Positions 19,939 to 29,374 of a DNA stretch of 64,000 nucleotides are shown in pieces. Every line of letters begins with the position of its first letter. Position 1 is the stretch's first letter. The stretch is from Clostridium pasteurianum DSM 525 = ATCC 6013. Lineage in GTDB: Bacteria; Bacillota; Clostridia; Clostridiales; Clostridiaceae. The position numbers and the translations under genes were made by a program. The stretch is taken from NCBI RefSeq assembly GCF_000807255.1, contig NZ_CP009268.1, forward strand, positions 3,068,384 through 3,132,383, written 5' to 3'. Below the pieces are notes generated by a model. That model had not been told where the DNA came from. It saw only the letters and a list, made by a program, of their open reading frames with translations, and did no database searches.

Positions 19939-21986
19939 TTTAACTCCCCCTCATCATTTCCTATATTTATTAATTGTTTTCTGATGTCTATTAAATTACT
20001 GGATTTTAAATTTTCTATAAATTCTTTATTTTCAATCAATGCAATACTTATCCTGCCTAAAAATTGAAGTATATAATTGCTTTCTTCATTTCTTGCAATC
20101 ATTACAAGAAAAGTATTTACACTTTCTTTAGAAAAACCTATACCTTGGCTGATAATTGGTTCTTTCACATGATAAACTCCTACAAAAGGAACTGTTAGCT
20201 CTTGAATTCTAGTATGCAGCAGAGCTACATTTGTTCCCTGTACCACTATATTTCCTTTCTCTTCTCTTTTTAAAATAGCATTTCTTAACACTTCTTTATC
20301 TTTTATTAAACCTAAATTTTTGATATCATCTACCACAAAATCTACTAAATTTTCAATAGTATTTGCCTTTGTAGTCTCTACCTGTAAATTTTTAATTATT
20401 GTATTTGCTGTCTCATATTCATTATCTGTTACTGTACTTAATTGCATATCAATAAGTTCATCATTGTTAGTTTCATTAGTGACTTTTAAATTTAAAATAA
20501 ATTCATTAATTTTTTCTATATCTTCTTTTATCATAAAAGGTGATACTACAATTACTTTTTTTATCTCAGGTGCTAATTTAATTGGTACAGTAAATAAAAT
20601 CAAATCATATTCTCTGTCTTCTATATATTTATCTATGTGATGCAGAGCTTTTATAGATATATTACCAATATCAGGGAATATAAACTTTATCTTACTTTCC
20701 AATATCCTCGCAGATCCAATACCTGACGGACATACAATTAATACATTGAGTTTTTTTAATAAACTCTGTTTTCTTTGCAATGCAACATCTATATGCAAGG
20801 TTATATATCCAACCTCTTCCTTTGGAATTTTAAGATTATATCTTGAAAATACTAACCGGGAAACATTATTTACAACATTAAAGAGTTCAGAATAATGCTG
20901 CTCTATCTCATTGGTAAGGGGATTTATTACTTTTAATCCTAAATTTAACGCATTAAAAGTTCGTCTGAAATGCTGTGACAAGTCTTTTATAAGTTGTTTG
21001 TCATTTTCTATAGATACATTTATTTTTGAGGAGATTCCTTGAATAATTTCTTTTGATATTACTTCATAATCTATATAAGAAGAACCATCATCCTTATTAA
21101 ACAAAGATTTATAATCTGTTAAATTAAACCACATATAAATTAATTCATCTTCAATTAAATTTACATTATTTTCTTTTAGTATCTTGTTAAAATTTTGAAT
21201 TTTTTTATAGTCTCTTAACATCATTGTGTCTTTCTTTAATTTGTCCGGTAGATGTATTTCGTCTTTATTTTCTTCTTTCTTTATAGCCAATAGCATTTGA
21301 ATAAATAATTTTAAATATTTTATATCATTTAAATCAAATTGTGATAGATCTACACTTGCTAAAATTTTTCGTCCTAAATCAGTTATATTTTCCCCAAAAA
21401 TCATATTAAACAAAAGTTTTATATTTTGGTCAAATTTTTGTTCATACAGAAAAGCAAGCAATTCCTCATAGGGCCTGTATTTAAAAATCAAATCAATTAA
21501 TGCATTTCTTTTGTTCCATTCAGATCCTTCAATAATAATACCTATATTTCTGTTTCTAATAAGGCATAATTTTTTAGATACGGCCCACTTTGCAATACCA
21601 TCTAAATCAAGACTTATACTTCCAAGCACTACATTAAACTTATTACTGTAATAGGATGCCTTTACTGGTTCTTTATTAACTAACAGTTCGCAGGCAATTA
21701 TTATCTGTCTCTGTTCTCTATTAATAAGCCATTGTAGTGGAACTGAGCTGAGCGATTCTTTAAGCTCTTGAATTTTTTCTTTATTTCCTGATACAATTAA
21801 AGATGAATTATTGTCATAATATATACTTAAATGATATTTTCTAAGAAACTTATTGATAGAACTAATTTCTCTAAGAATAGTTCTTTCACTTATCTCCAAT
21901 TGTTTATGAAGATCATCTAAACTAATTGTTTCCTCATTTAATATTTTATTTAGTGTAAATTGTTGTCTAGTGGTAATGCCTTCCAT
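19935..21986 (-). CDS. mtlR: PRD-type transcriptional activator MtlR
   Basis: 683-residue BglG/MtlR-family DNA-binding activator of the mannitol operon. Order: N-terminal HTH (about 1-70, TTRQQFTLNKIL and ISERTILREI), two PTS regulation domains (about 180-400), a gat-type EIIB-like domain beginning LNVLIVCPSGIGSARIL, and a C-terminal EIIA domain with GTNVALLHTRI and VGVYHVKEPI. In Bacillus MtlR these modules read PTS phosphorylation. Start chosen at MEGITTRQQ with AGGTG 8 nt upstream. It sits between mtlA and mtlF in the operon, a Bacillales/Clostridium-like order. Confidence 0.92.
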   Translation of the reverse strand: MEGITTRQQFTLNKILNEETISLDDLHKQLEISERTILREISSINKFLRKYHLSIYYDNNSSLIVSGNKEKIQELKESLSSVPLQWLINREQRQIIIACELLVNKEPVKASYYSNKFNVVLGSISLDLDGIAKWAVSKKLCLIRNRNIGIIIEGSEWNKRNALIDLIFKYRPYEELLAFLYEQKFDQNIKLLFNMIFGENITDLGRKILASVDLSQFDLNDIKYLKLFIQMLLAIKKEENKDEIHLPDKLKKDTMMLRDYKKIQNFNKILKENNVNLIEDELIYMWFNLTDYKSLFNKDDGSSYIDYEVISKEIIQGISSKINVSIENDKQLIKDLSQHFRRTFNALNLGLKVINPLTNEIEQHYSELFNVVNNVSRLVFSRYNLKIPKEEVGYITLHIDVALQRKQSLLKKLNVLIVCPSGIGSARILESKIKFIFPDIGNISIKALHHIDKYIEDREYDLILFTVPIKLAPEIKKVIVVSPFMIKEDIEKINEFILNLKVTNETNNDELIDMQLSTVTDNEYETANTIIKNLQVETTKANTIENLVDFVVDDIKNLGLIKDKEVLRNAILKREEKGNIVVQGTNVALLHTRIQELTVPFVGVYHVKEPIISQGIGFSKESVNTFLVMIARNEESNYILQFLGRISIALIENKEFIENLKSSNLIDIRKQLINIGNDEGELK

Positions 21987-22013
21987 ATAAATCACCTGTT
22001 TTTAATTTTTTAA

Positions 22014-22130
22014 CCTGACTAACTTGGCGTACTTCAAGTGGGAGTTAAACGCCAAATAAGCCATGCATTTGCAGTTCTAAAATTCAGATGGTGTAAAAGA
22101 ATCCCCACCTGAATTAAGAACTTGCTTCAA
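22014..22130 (-). repeat. Structured repeat element, copy A (mtlA 3' end)
   Basis: Begins TTGAAGCAAGTTCTTAATTC inside mtlA and ends GTTAGTCAGG. It supplies the last 17 codons of mtlA plus the stop. It folds into hairpin 1 (AATTCAG...CTGAATT) and a second stem TTGGCGT/ACGCCAA. The first ~75 bp are identical but for one base to copy B after gatB. I suspect, from memory of such ends, the right end of an IS200/IS605-type element, but have no proof. Confidence 0.7.
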
Positions 22131-23891
22131 TTCATTAATAAATTCATCGTATTTGGAACGATCCAAGAAATTTTTGATTGTAATTATTCTGGAAGATTCA
22201 GCAGATTTTTTTGCTCTCTCCAATAGATTTTCCTGTGTAAAAACCACGTCAGCTCCTGCAGGTATACTGTCTACAGATGAATGTTTAACATCTATATTAG
22301 TAATACCAGCATCCTTTAAAGCTTTTCTCAGTATAGATTCTCCCATGGCTGAAGAACCCATTCCAGCATCACAGGCAAATACAATTAATTTTACCTCTGT
22401 ACTAACAGCTGCTGCAATATTTTCACTAGTTAGCTGTGAAGGATTTTCACCTTTATCTGAAAGTTTTAGCTCATTAATAAATTCATCATATTTTGAGCGG
22501 TCTAAAAAATTTTTAATAGTAATTATTCTGGAAGATTCAGCAGATTTTTTTGCTCTCTCCAATAGATTTTCCTGTGTAAAAACTACGTCAGCTCCTGCAG
22601 GTATACTGTCTACAGATGAATGTTTAACATCTATATCAGTAATACCAGCATCCTTTAAAGCTTTTCTTAGTATAGATTCTCCCATAGCTGAAGAACCCAT
22701 TCCAGCATCACAGGCAAATACAATTAATCTTATATCTGCACTAATTGCTGCTACGTTGCCATCATTAGTTGAAGGTATAGTACTCTGACCTTTACTTGAA
22801 AGTTTCATTTCCTTCATCTTAGCTTGAGCTTCATCAAAATCACTGCCTTCTTCCTTTTGTTTACTTCTTTTAAGTATTACAGAAGATACTAGGAAAGAAA
22901 CCACTGCACCTACCGCAACCCCTGCCACAACTGAAAGCTGACCTCCTTTTGGTGATAAAGCCAGTAATGCAAATATACTTCCTGGCGATGGTGTTGCAAC
23001 TAATCCTGCATGTAATAATACAAATATTAAATCAGCTGACATACCTCCTGCTATTACAGCTAACAGTAGAGCTGGCTTCATTAGTACATATGGGAAATAT
23101 ATTTCATGTATCCCACCTAAAAAGTGAATTATTGCTGCTCCCGGTGCAGATTGTTTAGCAGCCCCCTTACTATATAGACAATAAGCTAATAGTACACCAA
23201 GTCCTGGACCTGGTTCAGGTTCAAGAAGGAAAAATATTGACTTTCCTGCCGCACTTACCTCTTGTATTCCTAGAGGTGAGAAAACTCCATGGTTAATTGC
23301 ATTGTTTAAAAATAATATTTTAGCTGGTTCCACTATAATGGCTATTAGTGGAAGTAATCCATGCTGGGTAATTATTTTTGCTCCCATGCCAAGTCCTATG
23401 GATACTCCTGCCACCAATGGCTCTATAAACTGAAAAGCTGCTAGTGATAGAAGTCCACCTAAAATGCCTGCTGAGAAATTATTAACTAACATCTCAAATC
23501 CTGTTGGTACTTTTCCTTCTACAAGTTTATCAAATTTCTTTATTACAAAACCTCCAAGAGGTCCCATAATCATAGCTCCTAAAAACATTGGTATACTAGC
23601 TCCAATTATAATTCCCGCTGTAGCTATTGCGCCCACTACACCGCCTCTAGTATCATATACAAGCTTTCCACCTTGATATCCAATTAGTAGCGGTAACATA
23701 TATTTCACCATAGGATCTACAAGTTTTGCTAAAGCTTCATTTGGAAACCATCCCGTTGGTATGAATAAAGCCGTAATTAATCCCCAGGCAATAAATGCTC
23801 CTATATTTGGTAAAACCATACCACTTAGAAATGCACCAAATTTTTGAACACTTCCCTTTATTGATGAACTTTCTTTTGCCAATTCTGCCAT
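22077..23891 (-). CDS. mtlA: PTS mannitol-specific EIICB with two IIB domains
   Basis: Membrane permease that imports D-mannitol as mannitol-1-phosphate. 604 residues, against about 470-480 for a normal EIICB. The IIC domain (about 1-345) includes [44 protein letters not shown] and [15 protein letters not shown]. Two IIB domains follow (about 387-483 and 500-596), each with the phosphocysteine loop [15 protein letters not shown]; they differ at one residue (D/N) over about 90. The final 17 residues are encoded by an unrelated repeat element. The IIA function is on the separate mtlF. First gene of the operon; AGGAGG precedes the ATG. Confidence 0.94.
   Translation of the reverse strand: MAELAKESSSIKGSVQKFGAFLSGMVLPNIGAFIAWGLITALFIPTGWFPNEALAKLVDPMVKYMLPLLIGYQGGKLVYDTRGGVVGAIATAGIIIGASIPMFLGAMIMGPLGGFVIKKFDKLVEGKVPTGFEMLVNNFSAGILGGLLSLAAFQFIEPLVAGVSIGLGMGAKIITQHGLLPLIAIIVEPAKILFLNNAINHGVFSPLGIQEVSAAGKSIFFLLEPEPGPGLGVLLAYCLYSKGAAKQSAPGAAIIHFLGGIHEIYFPYVLMKPALLLAVIAGGMSADLIFVLLHAGLVATPSPGSIFALLALSPKGGQLSVVAGVAVGAVVSFLVSSVILKRSKQKEEGSDFDEAQAKMKEMKLSSKGQSTIPSTNDGNVAAISADIRLIVFACDAGMGSSAMGESILRKALKDAGITDIDVKHSSVDSIPAGADVVFTQENLLERAKKSAESSRIITIKNFLDRSKYDEFINELKLSDKGENPSQLTSENIAAAVSTEVKLIVFACDAGMGSSAMGESILRKALKDAGITNIDVKHSSVDSIPAGADVVFTQENLLERAKKSAESSRIITIKNFLDRSKYDEFINELKQVLNSGGDSFTPSEF
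22131..22770 (-). repeat. Tandem duplication of the mtlA IIB segment
   Basis: Bases about 22131-22431 and 22470-22770 are near-identical at a constant offset of 339 bp (113 codons). Most differences are silent and cluster at the ends, so the duplication is fairly recent or kept alike by gene conversion. Confidence 0.9.
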
Positions 23892-23964
23892 CGTTTATAC
23901 CTCCTAAATCTAAAATTTTTTCTTTATCTGTAATTTCTCTCCTTGATATTATAATACCTCCTGC

Positions 23965-23978
23965 TGTAGTCGTTTTCA
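23965..23978 (-). promoter_or_regulatory. cre-like site upstream of mtlA
   Basis: Minus strand TGAAAACGACTACA, about 75 bp before the mtlA ATG, resembles a CcpA site in its left half only. Its distance fits an operator downstream of the promoter. Confidence 0.35.
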
Positions 23979-24040
23979 ATTCAAATAACTTCAATTTTGT
24001 TATAGGTTTTCAATGACAATATTGAAATTGATATTATAGT

Positions 24041-24125
24041 ATAGATCATTCATAATTAAATATTAATAATCATCAATAACCTGATATAAAAAATTTAAAT
24101 TTATATTTCAAGTTGCATATCTATA
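24041..24125. repeat. Palindromic repeat element, copy 1
   Basis: 85 bp starting ATAGATCATTCATAATTAAA and ending AAGTTGCATATCTAT. Its right half matches copies at 63305 and 63818 almost base for base. The rest of the 344-bp gap 23892-24235 holds the mtlA leader. Confidence 0.7.
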
Positions 24126-24235
24126 GTAAAGTAATACTTATATACAATTTTTATATAAAAATAAGAGAAAGCAAATTATTGTATCTGCTTTCCATAACTT
24201 TTTAATATATTATCAATATATTCTCTTATTTATTC

Positions 24236-24819
24236 CTAAACCAAATGCATTATCAATGGAATTGTAACAAGGCTCAGTAAAGTAGTCATAAAAATTGCCT
24301 GGGCTGCTGTTTGTGTATCTCTATGATATTGTAAAATAATTGTCGTCCACTTAATTTCCCTACTGATTGTGCACCTGTAAGCAACTTTACGCCAAGATAA
24401 AAAATCAAAAAGTTAGATACAACATTTGCAATGGCCATCAAAAACAAGCCGCTATTTCCATAAATGGACTCAGCAAGCGGGAAACCCATAAATCCATTAT
24501 TTGAAAACATGCATACAAAAATCCAGACTCCTCTTTGTAATAATGGAATTCTGCATACTTTTATCACTGCAAAACCAATTGACATACATAGCAGGTGGAA
24601 TATAATCACAATGACAAATATCCATATACTATCAGAGAGCAGATTTTTTTCGAAAGGTCGTATCATAGAACAAAATACCGTAGCAGGTAAAGTTACTTTT
24701 ACTAAAAAATTAGATAAGTCTGGCGCACAATGATTATGTATAATTTCTTTTTTCCCCAGGAAGTACCCAAGAAAAATCAGTACAAATAAAATAACTACAT
24801 TTTTAAGAACAATATACAC
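24236..24819 (-). pseudogene. Decayed auxin-efflux-carrier family permease
   Basis: The first 165 residues read as an AEC-family membrane permease (N-terminal helices, FSNNGFMGFPLAESIYG). The frame then ends after 177 residues instead of the usual 300 or more. Shifted frame immediately downstream encodes AAQAIFMTTLLSLVTIPL followed by IMHLV and a stop, which looks like the normal AEC C-terminus. An internal deletion of roughly 110-130 residues plus a frameshift therefore joined the two ends. It is probably inactive. Confidence 0.75.
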
Positions 24820-24911
24820 TTGTATATTCCTTCTTTCATTAAAGTTTATAAATTAAAAATCCAAGTTCTTACTCATTAAACAGTATATCCTTTACCTCTA
24901 ATAATTTGCTT

Positions 24912-26393
24912 TTATAGAATATTATAAGTATTCTTAGATTTCCATGTCTGTTGCCAACCATAGGATTGAAGTTTACAATACTTTTTAAATTCAGACACTA
25001 CAGCTTGTGCATTTTCTTCTGATGTTGCATTAAATATAGTTATACTAGTTATATTTAATCCCCTAATGTATTCTAAATTTTCAAGTTTTGATGCATCTAC
25101 CCCGATTGTTCTTAGATTTATGCAATTTTTTATAATTTTCATATCTCTAATTGGATAAATTAGTTCCTTTAATTTCTCCATTTCTTTAAAATTCCCTATA
25201 TTATATTCATCCACCGCTTTTCTATCAGTTTCAAAAGCAGTTAACTTTTTTAAATTTTTTAGAAATCTCAAATTAGGAATATTTATTTTTTTCAGTTCTA
25301 ATTTCGTTAATTTATTAAGCTCTGAAATGTAAGATAAGTCACCAGTTTTCATATCTTCTAAACTTAATTCTTTTAGCTGTTTCAAATATCCTATAGAATT
25401 TATATTAGATACATCTATTTTACGTAACCTTAGAGTTTTTAAAGTTTTTATCTGCTTCAATATATGTATATCACTTAATTTAAGTTTTACTAAGGTTAAT
25501 TCCTTTAACTCCTCAATATTAGTTATATACTCTAAATCAGAATCTTTAAAGGACTTACTTCCAATTACAAGCTTTTTCAAAGAGGATATATCTTTAAGAG
25601 GCTCAAAACTTCTTACCTCATCAGCATGTATAATCAATTCCTTTAAATTAATCATATTCTTTAGAATATCTAGTGATATTTCTCCAAATTTTTTAGCTAT
25701 ATCATTGTCCATAAATATCATCGTCTTTTGGGACAATATTTCAGTAGAAATGCTTTGATCTACAATGTCATTTTTAAAATATTCAGCCCAAAAGCCACTA
25801 ATAGGTACAGTACTTTTTTCTGCTGTTTTTCCTGTCAAAGTCATTATATCATCAAATAGATGTCCATTTTTCCATTGTATTACTTTTATACTTTCATCTT
25901 GGAAAGTATTCAATTTTCCCTCTTTCAAACTATTCTCAATAAATTCAAAAAACATTGACAAACTTTCAGAAATCACATAAGAAATATCTAAATTTCGGTC
26001 TATAGTGATGATTTGCCCGTAGTTGCCTTTGACCCCTGGTTCTAAATCCATTACTAAAAAAGATCCTCCACAATCTTCTGCAAAAGGTATCCAACCCTTT
26101 TTAAAATTACCTTCCTCAATTAAGCCAACTTTATCTGATGTAATATCATAGGCTGATTCTTGTAGTGAACTCCATTCCCTAATAACTGAATCTATGTCCA
26201 TCCATCTAAAACCTGCCATTAATCCAAAAATTTTTTTACCTTCCCCATTATGTGACAAGTAAAGCTTTCTAAAATCCTCTGGAATCTTTTTACCGCTAAT
26301 ACTTTCTAATTTATCTATTTTTGCATTATCAGCAGCTGGATCTAGTAATTCTTCAATATCTGGTATATATGTACTTAGTTCATTAATCATCAT
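24912..26393 (-). CDS. SUKH (SMI1/KNR4)-leucine-rich-repeat protein
   Basis: 493-residue soluble protein. The N-terminal ~160 residues form a SMI1/KNR4 (SUKH) domain: KKIPEDFRKLYLSHNGEG, then WIPFAEDCGGSFLVMDLEPG. A linker leads to leucine-rich repeats (about 235-445) of 21-23 residues such as LKELTLVKLKLSDIHILK. SUKH domains are best known as immunity proteins against polymorphic toxins, and as ligand-binding domains elsewhere. No toxin gene adjoins it. Two adjacent ATG codons with GAGAGAGGG upstream make the start uncertain by one to two codons. Confidence 0.8.
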   Translation of the reverse strand: MMINELSTYIPDIEELLDPAADNAKIDKLESISGKKIPEDFRKLYLSHNGEGKKIFGLMAGFRWMDIDSVIREWSSLQESAYDITSDKVGLIEEGNFKKGWIPFAEDCGGSFLVMDLEPGVKGNYGQIITIDRNLDISYVISESLSMFFEFIENSLKEGKLNTFQDESIKVIQWKNGHLFDDIMTLTGKTAEKSTVPISGFWAEYFKNDIVDQSISTEILSQKTMIFMDNDIAKKFGEISLDILKNMINLKELIIHADEVRSFEPLKDISSLKKLVIGSKSFKDSDLEYITNIEELKELTLVKLKLSDIHILKQIKTLKTLRLRKIDVSNINSIGYLKQLKELSLEDMKTGDLSYISELNKLTKLELKKINIPNLRFLKNLKKLTAFETDRKAVDEYNIGNFKEMEKLKELIYPIRDMKIIKNCINLRTIGVDASKLENLEYIRGLNITSITIFNATSEENAQAVVSEFKKYCKLQSYGWQQTWKSKNTYNIL

Positions 26394-26547
26394 ACACCCT
26401 CTCTCAATTTACCCTAGTTCTTTTATTTCTTTAAAATTTTTATAAAAAAGCTAAATAATCCTATAGAATTTTCTCCTGTAAATATATAAATTTAAATTAA
26501 TTTTATTAATACCTTACTTTATAAATAAGCTTAATTACCTTGATAAT

Positions 26548-27165
26548 TTAATCAAAAACATCTAAATCTAATAAATTAAATATAGTTTCTATAAGAAGCT
26601 TTTTCATAACATCATAATTTATTTTCTCACGTTTATTTAACACTATTGAATCAGAGTACTGGTCTATCATGTGATATATCATATCTACTTTTTCCTGCGG
26701 ATGAGAAATGGAAAAACCAAGTGATGGTAAGGCTCCAGCAATTGAAGATAAAAACTGATTATTAAAATTATTCATATATTCTGCCACATCCGGATCAGAA
26801 TGGCGCATAGCATGAAATTCTTCATGCGCCACCCTAGATATTTCGTGAAGCTGAACATCCTTGTCAATAATGTCAGACAAAAAAGCTTCTAATTCTTTTC
26901 TATCTTTGGATAAATGTAATTGTTTTATCATATCATCGTCAAACTTTGGAATGACCTGATCCATAACTGCTAAAAAGATTGCTTTCTTATCTTTAAAATA
27001 ATGATAGACTATTCCAGTGGAAACACCAGCTTCTTTTGCGATTTCATTGGTATTGGTATGATGGAATCCCTTTTCACAAAATAGCTTAAAAGCTACCTGC
27101 ACAATTTTCTTTTTCTTTTCTATGGCACGTGTCTGACGTGGTTCTCTAGTTTCTGATTTAGCCAT
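26548..27165 (-). CDS. TetR-family transcriptional regulator
   Basis: 205 residues from an ATG with GGGAGG 6 nt upstream; an earlier in-frame ATG adds 18 residues without a good site. The HTH lies at about 15-60: [27 protein letters not shown] (parts) and [17 protein letters not shown]. The C-terminal ligand domain is unassigned. It is transcribed divergently from gatCAB; three palindromes of ATATGATA/TATCATAT type fill the shared promoter region, pointing to autoregulation and control of the gat promoter. Confidence 0.88.
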   Translation of the reverse strand: MAKSETREPRQTRAIEKKKKIVQVAFKLFCEKGFHHTNTNEIAKEAGVSTGIVYHYFKDKKAIFLAVMDQVIPKFDDDMIKQLHLSKDRKELEAFLSDIIDKDVQLHEISRVAHEEFHAMRHSDPDVAEYMNNFNNQFLSSIAGALPSLGFSISHPQEKVDMIYHMIDQYSDSIVLNKREKINYDVMKKLLIETIFNLLDLDVFD

Positions 27166-27236
27166 AGTATCCTCCCTTTTATAATTTATAGATGAATGTT
27201 TTTTTATTGTTTTTCTCATTCTATTTGTGCAAATTC

Positions 27237-27265
27237 ATTATAAATTAGAATTTTAATTTGGTCAA
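27237..27265 (-). promoter_or_regulatory. tetR promoter
   Basis: Minus strand TTGACC (27265-27260), 17-bp spacer, TATAAT (27242-27237). Confidence 0.65.
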
Positions 27266-27268
27266 CAA

Positions 27269-27290
27269 AATATGATAAAAACATCATATT
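27269..27290. promoter_or_regulatory. TetR operator candidate O2
   Basis: AATATGAT-N6-ATCATATT, perfect 8-bp arms, lying between the -35 boxes of the two divergent promoters. Confidence 0.6.
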
Positions 27291-27294
27291 CTTA

Positions 27295-27323
27295 TTGACA
27301 TATATATATCATTATGATAACAT
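27295..27323 (+). promoter_or_regulatory. gatCAB promoter with operator O3 in spacer
   Basis: TTGACA (27295-27300), 17-bp spacer, TAACAT (27318-27323). TATCAT-T-ATGATA (27307-27319) overlaps the spacer and -10 box. Confidence 0.6.
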
Positions 27324-27330
27324 TCAAATA

Positions 27331-27354
27331 AAATATGATACATATATCATATTT
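27331..27354. promoter_or_regulatory. TetR operator candidate O1
   Basis: AAATATGATA-CATA-TATCATATTT, perfect 10-bp arms, covering roughly +1 to +25 of the gat transcript. Confidence 0.6.
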
Positions 27355-27447
27355 TTAAACTGTAACTAAAAACCTATATATAAAGATTAATCAAAAATAC
27401 AGTATATTAGTTAATTAATAATAATTTAAAAGAAAGAGATGAATAGT

Positions 27448-27735
27448 ATGTCCGTTTCAAAAAAAGATGTTGAATATGTTTCAGAACTATCAAGATTAAG
27501 TTTTTCTGAAGAAGAAAAAGAAAACCTAATTGGAGATTTAAATAGTGTACTTGGGTATGTGGAAAAATTAAATGAATTAGACACAGATGATGTGGAAATC
27601 ATAGTAAATCCATATTATATTGAAAATAAATTTAGGGAAGATGAGATAGAACCTTCTATGGAGCTTAGTTCATTGTTAAGTAACGCACCAGATAAATTAG
27701 AAGAATATGTAGTTGTTCCTAAAATAATAGAATAG
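27448..27735 (+). CDS. gatC: Asp-tRNA(Asn)/Glu-tRNA(Gln) amidotransferase subunit C
   Basis: Small scaffold subunit (95 residues) that wraps GatA and GatB in the tRNA-dependent amidotransferase. The start [19 protein letters not shown] and [10 protein letters not shown] match the family. I chose 27448 because GAAAGAG lies 9 nt upstream; an ATG at 27439 has the site too close. First gene of the gatCAB operon, 26 bp before gatA. Confidence 0.92.
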   Translation: MSVSKKDVEYVSELSRLSFSEEEKENLIGDLNSVLGYVEKLNELDTDDVEIIVNPYYIENKFREDEIEPSMELSSLLSNAPDKLEEYVVVPKIIE

Positions 27736-27761
27736 TAGTTTTAAATTAGGGAGGTTTTTTA

Positions 27762-29219
27762 ATGAAATTGCATAAGCTTAAAGCTCATGAGCTAAAAAGC
27801 ATGATAAAAAACAAAGAAATTAAAGTAGAGGAAGTCTCAAAGGAATTTTTAAATAGAATACATAAAACTGACGAAAAAATAGGTGCATATCTATACAAAG
27901 CAGAAGAGGAAGCTATAAATTGTGCAAAAACTCTAGATGAAAAAATAGCAAAAGGAGAAATATTAGAAGGTTTAGGTGGAGTTCCTGTTGCTATTAAAGA
28001 TAATATAAGTGTAAAAGGAATGCAAAACACTTGTGCTTCAAAAATTTTACAAGGTTACACATCACCTTATGATGCTACTGTAATTAAAAAAATTAGAGGG
28101 AACAACGGAATCATACTTGGTAAACTGAACATGGATGAGTTTGCTATGGGTTCATCTAATGAAAACAGTGCCTTTAAGAAAGTTGTAAATCCATGGAATA
28201 AAGACTATGTTCCTGGTGGTTCCTCTGGTGCCTCAGCAGCTGCTGTTGCTGCTTTTGAAACTCCCCTTTCTCTTGGAACAGAAACAGGAGGGTCTGTTAG
28301 ACAGCCAGCTTCTTTTTGCTCTGTTGTAGGACTTAAACCTACTTATGGAAGAATATCAAGATATGGGGTTGTGGCATTTGGGTCAACGCTAGATCAAGTT
28401 GGAACAATAGGAAGAGATGTAGAAGATTGTGCACTTTTAACTCAAAATATTGCAGGTATAGACAATAAAGATTTCACAACAGTAAATATCCCGGTTCAAG
28501 ATTATACAAAGAGTCTTACAAAGGATTTAAAGGGTAGAAAGATTGGTATACCAGTAGAATATTTTGGTGAAGGCTTAGATGACGGGGTAAGAAAAACAAT
28601 TGATGAAGCAATTAAAGTATTACGAGATAGTGGTGCTGAAGTTAAAGAATGTTCACTTCCTCTATCTGAATATGCTCTTGCTACATACTATATAATATCC
28701 TCTGCAGAGGCATCTTCAAACCTTGCTAGATTTGATGGTATAAAATTTGGTCACAGATCTAAAGAAGCTAAAGATGCAATAGATATATACTTTAAATCTA
28801 GAAGTGAAGGTTTTGGAAGAGAAGTAAAAAGAAGAATAATGCTTGGAACTTATGTGCTTTCAGCCGGTTATTATGATGCTTACTATAAAAAGGCTCTAAA
28901 GGCTAGAAATTTAATTAAACAAGATTTTGATAGAGTACTGAAAGAGTTTGATGCTGTGGTTTGTCCTACATCACCAACTACTGCTTTTAAATTTGGAGAA
29001 AAAACTAAAGATGTTCTTTCTATGTACTTATCAGATATTTATACTGTACCTGTAAATATTGCAGGTAACCCAGCAATATCTGTACCCTGTGGCTTTGTAA
29101 ATAATCTTCCTGTTGGACTTCAGTTTATAGGAAACTATTTTAGAGAAGATACATTATTTAATTTAGCATACAGCTATGAAGCTTCAACAGAATGGCATAA
29201 ACAGAGTTCTTTGTTTTAG
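27762..29219 (+). CDS. gatA: Asp-tRNA(Asn)/Glu-tRNA(Gln) amidotransferase subunit A
   Basis: Amidase subunit that releases ammonia from glutamine. 485 residues, full length. The Ser-cisSer-Lys triad is intact: Lys in VAIKDNIS, cis-Ser in [10 protein letters not shown], nucleophilic Ser in [12 protein letters not shown], plus [10 protein letters not shown]. Ribosome site GGGAGG upstream. A hairpin overlaps its stop codon, before gatB. Confidence 0.95.
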   Translation: MKLHKLKAHELKSMIKNKEIKVEEVSKEFLNRIHKTDEKIGAYLYKAEEEAINCAKTLDEKIAKGEILEGLGGVPVAIKDNISVKGMQNTCASKILQGYTSPYDATVIKKIRGNNGIILGKLNMDEFAMGSSNENSAFKKVVNPWNKDYVPGGSSGASAAAVAAFETPLSLGTETGGSVRQPASFCSVVGLKPTYGRISRYGVVAFGSTLDQVGTIGRDVEDCALLTQNIAGIDNKDFTTVNIPVQDYTKSLTKDLKGRKIGIPVEYFGEGLDDGVRKTIDEAIKVLRDSGAEVKECSLPLSEYALATYYIISSAEASSNLARFDGIKFGHRSKEAKDAIDIYFKSRSEGFGREVKRRIMLGTYVLSAGYYDAYYKKALKARNLIKQDFDRVLKEFDAVVCPTSPTTAFKFGEKTKDVLSMYLSDIYTVPVNIAGNPAISVPCGFVNNLPVGLQFIGNYFREDTLFNLAYSYEASTEWHKQSSLF

Positions 29220-29340
29220 ATGGAGTTTTTTTCTCCATCTGAAACTTATAAATCCTTATCCAGGGACGTATCAGCCGTTATCTCCCACTTCCACAGAGTG
29301 CGATGGGAGTATATTACGGATGGTAGTCATCGGATAAAAA
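29218..29340 (+). repeat. Structured element, diverged copy C (gatA-gatB gap)
   Basis: Hairpin AGATGGAG-T7-CTCCATCT overlaps the gatA stop, followed by a nested fold: outer TTATCC/GGATAA (29256-29261, 29332-29337), CCGT/ACGG, and CTCCCA/TGGGAG (29282-29287, 29304-29309). Shared words with copies A and B are CCATCTGAA, CTCCCACTT and (T)TAGTCA. Likely an RNA that affects gatB expression, or a relic of the same mobile element. Confidence 0.5.
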
Positions 29341-29374
29341 AAGTGCTGCAATTGAGTAAGGGAGGATAACTACA

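Noticed and set aside
22153-22788. Long plus-strand frame opposite the mtlA IIB domains
   Set aside because: It exists because the duplicated IIB DNA has no antisense stops; no ribosome site and no family resemblance.
27226-27236. TTTGTGCAAAT before tetR as another CACAAATGTG operator
   Set aside because: Only one half-site matches and the palindrome is lost.
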